This document shows, in pieces, positions 12,432-12,652 of a stretch of 12,652 nucleotides of DNA. The notes under the pieces were generated by a model. The model searched no databases. It had not been told where the DNA came from and saw only the letters and a list, made by a program, of their open reading frames with translations. The stretch lies in the NCBI GenBank assembly GCA_902388545.1, contig CABMPS010000042.1:1-12652 (forward strand). Direction: 5' to 3'. Source of the stretch: an uncultured Collinsella sp. GTDB taxonomy: Bacteria > Actinomycetota > Coriobacteriia > Coriobacteriales > Coriobacteriaceae. Each line of letters begins with the position of its first letter. Position 1 is the first letter of the stretch. A program made the translations under genes and the position numbers.

Positions 12432-12652
12432 GTGTTGCCAATCCATAGCCAATCCAGCCATCATCTTCGCGAAGGCGGACGTCAGGAAAAGCTCGGCTTG
12501 AGCTCGGTCGGACGCGGTCTGTGGGGCATCATTCAGGCTCAGGGGGTCTCCTTGTCTTCTTCGGTCGCAACCTGAATGATAGGGACGGCCCCTTCTCTCT
12601 TTCCCCTTCGTTTTCGACGCGTCACCCTCTCGGCGGGCTTAAGGCCCGCGCT
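12432..12652. other. Non-coding right end with two inverted repeats
   Basis: No convincing gene is seen. ATCATTCAGG (12528-12537) and CCTGAATGAT (12571-12580) form a perfect 10-bp inverted repeat with a 33-nt loop, followed by AGGGACGG. Near the window edge GCGGGC (12633-12638) and GCCCGC (12644-12649) form a short hairpin. The terminal inverted repeat of the IS3 element could lie in this stretch but was not identified. Confidence 0.45.

Overview
The window is high-GC DNA from a bacterium whose protein sequences and codon use resemble gut Coriobacteriia (Actinomycetota), most likely Collinsella or a close relative. That placement rests on recognised protein style and on the intergenic repeats, not on a marker gene. 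No rRNA or tRNA gene and no canonical CRISPR array was seen.

Left part (1-3230): the 3' end of an RluA-family pseudouridine synthase on the plus strand faces a two-gene minus-strand operon, a Gfo/Idh/MocA oxidoreductase followed 3 nt later by a DeoR/GlpR-type repressor. The roughly 450 nt between them are packed with repeats: a 41-nt hairpin repeat, a regular six-fold array of a 16-nt motif in alternating orientation (681-898), a bidirectional terminator, and two interleaved inverted repeats. The 355 nt upstream of the oxidoreductase contain candidate operators, two 29-nt palindromic repeats and a terminator.

Scar region (3231-3901): a 5'-truncated zinc-ribbon fragment abuts a third 29-nt repeat. 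It is followed by an orphan terminator and by the left end of an IS200-type element. That element carries about 20 codons of tnpA and is broken directly into the 3' part of a DegV-family gene. A long bidirectional terminator (3852-3901) closes the region.

Central sugar operon (minus strand, 11429 down to 3934): levR-like regulator, then mannose/levan-family PTS EIIB, EIIC, EIID and EIIA, then a GH172 (DUF2961) glycoside hydrolase, then a ROK-family fructokinase. Junctions are tight from EIIB through GH172 (2-26 nt); the ROK gene follows after 79 nt containing a hairpin. The parts suggest PTS import of a fructose-containing sugar, cytoplasmic cleavage by GH172, and phosphorylation of released fructose by the ROK kinase. 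The regulator keeps the apparent PTS phosphorylation residues, but its AAA+ domain has lost the sigma-54 contact loop and the acidic Walker B residues. It is therefore probably not a classical sigma-54 activator.

Right part (11656-12652): the 3' half of an MTA/SAH nucleosidase gene is joined to an IS3-family transposase remnant that itself has an internal deletion. The last about 220 nt are non-coding with two inverted repeats. The sugar operon is therefore bracketed by an IS200 scar and an IS3 scar, each next to a host gene that kept only its 3' half. This suggests a region assembled or rearranged by insertion sequences.
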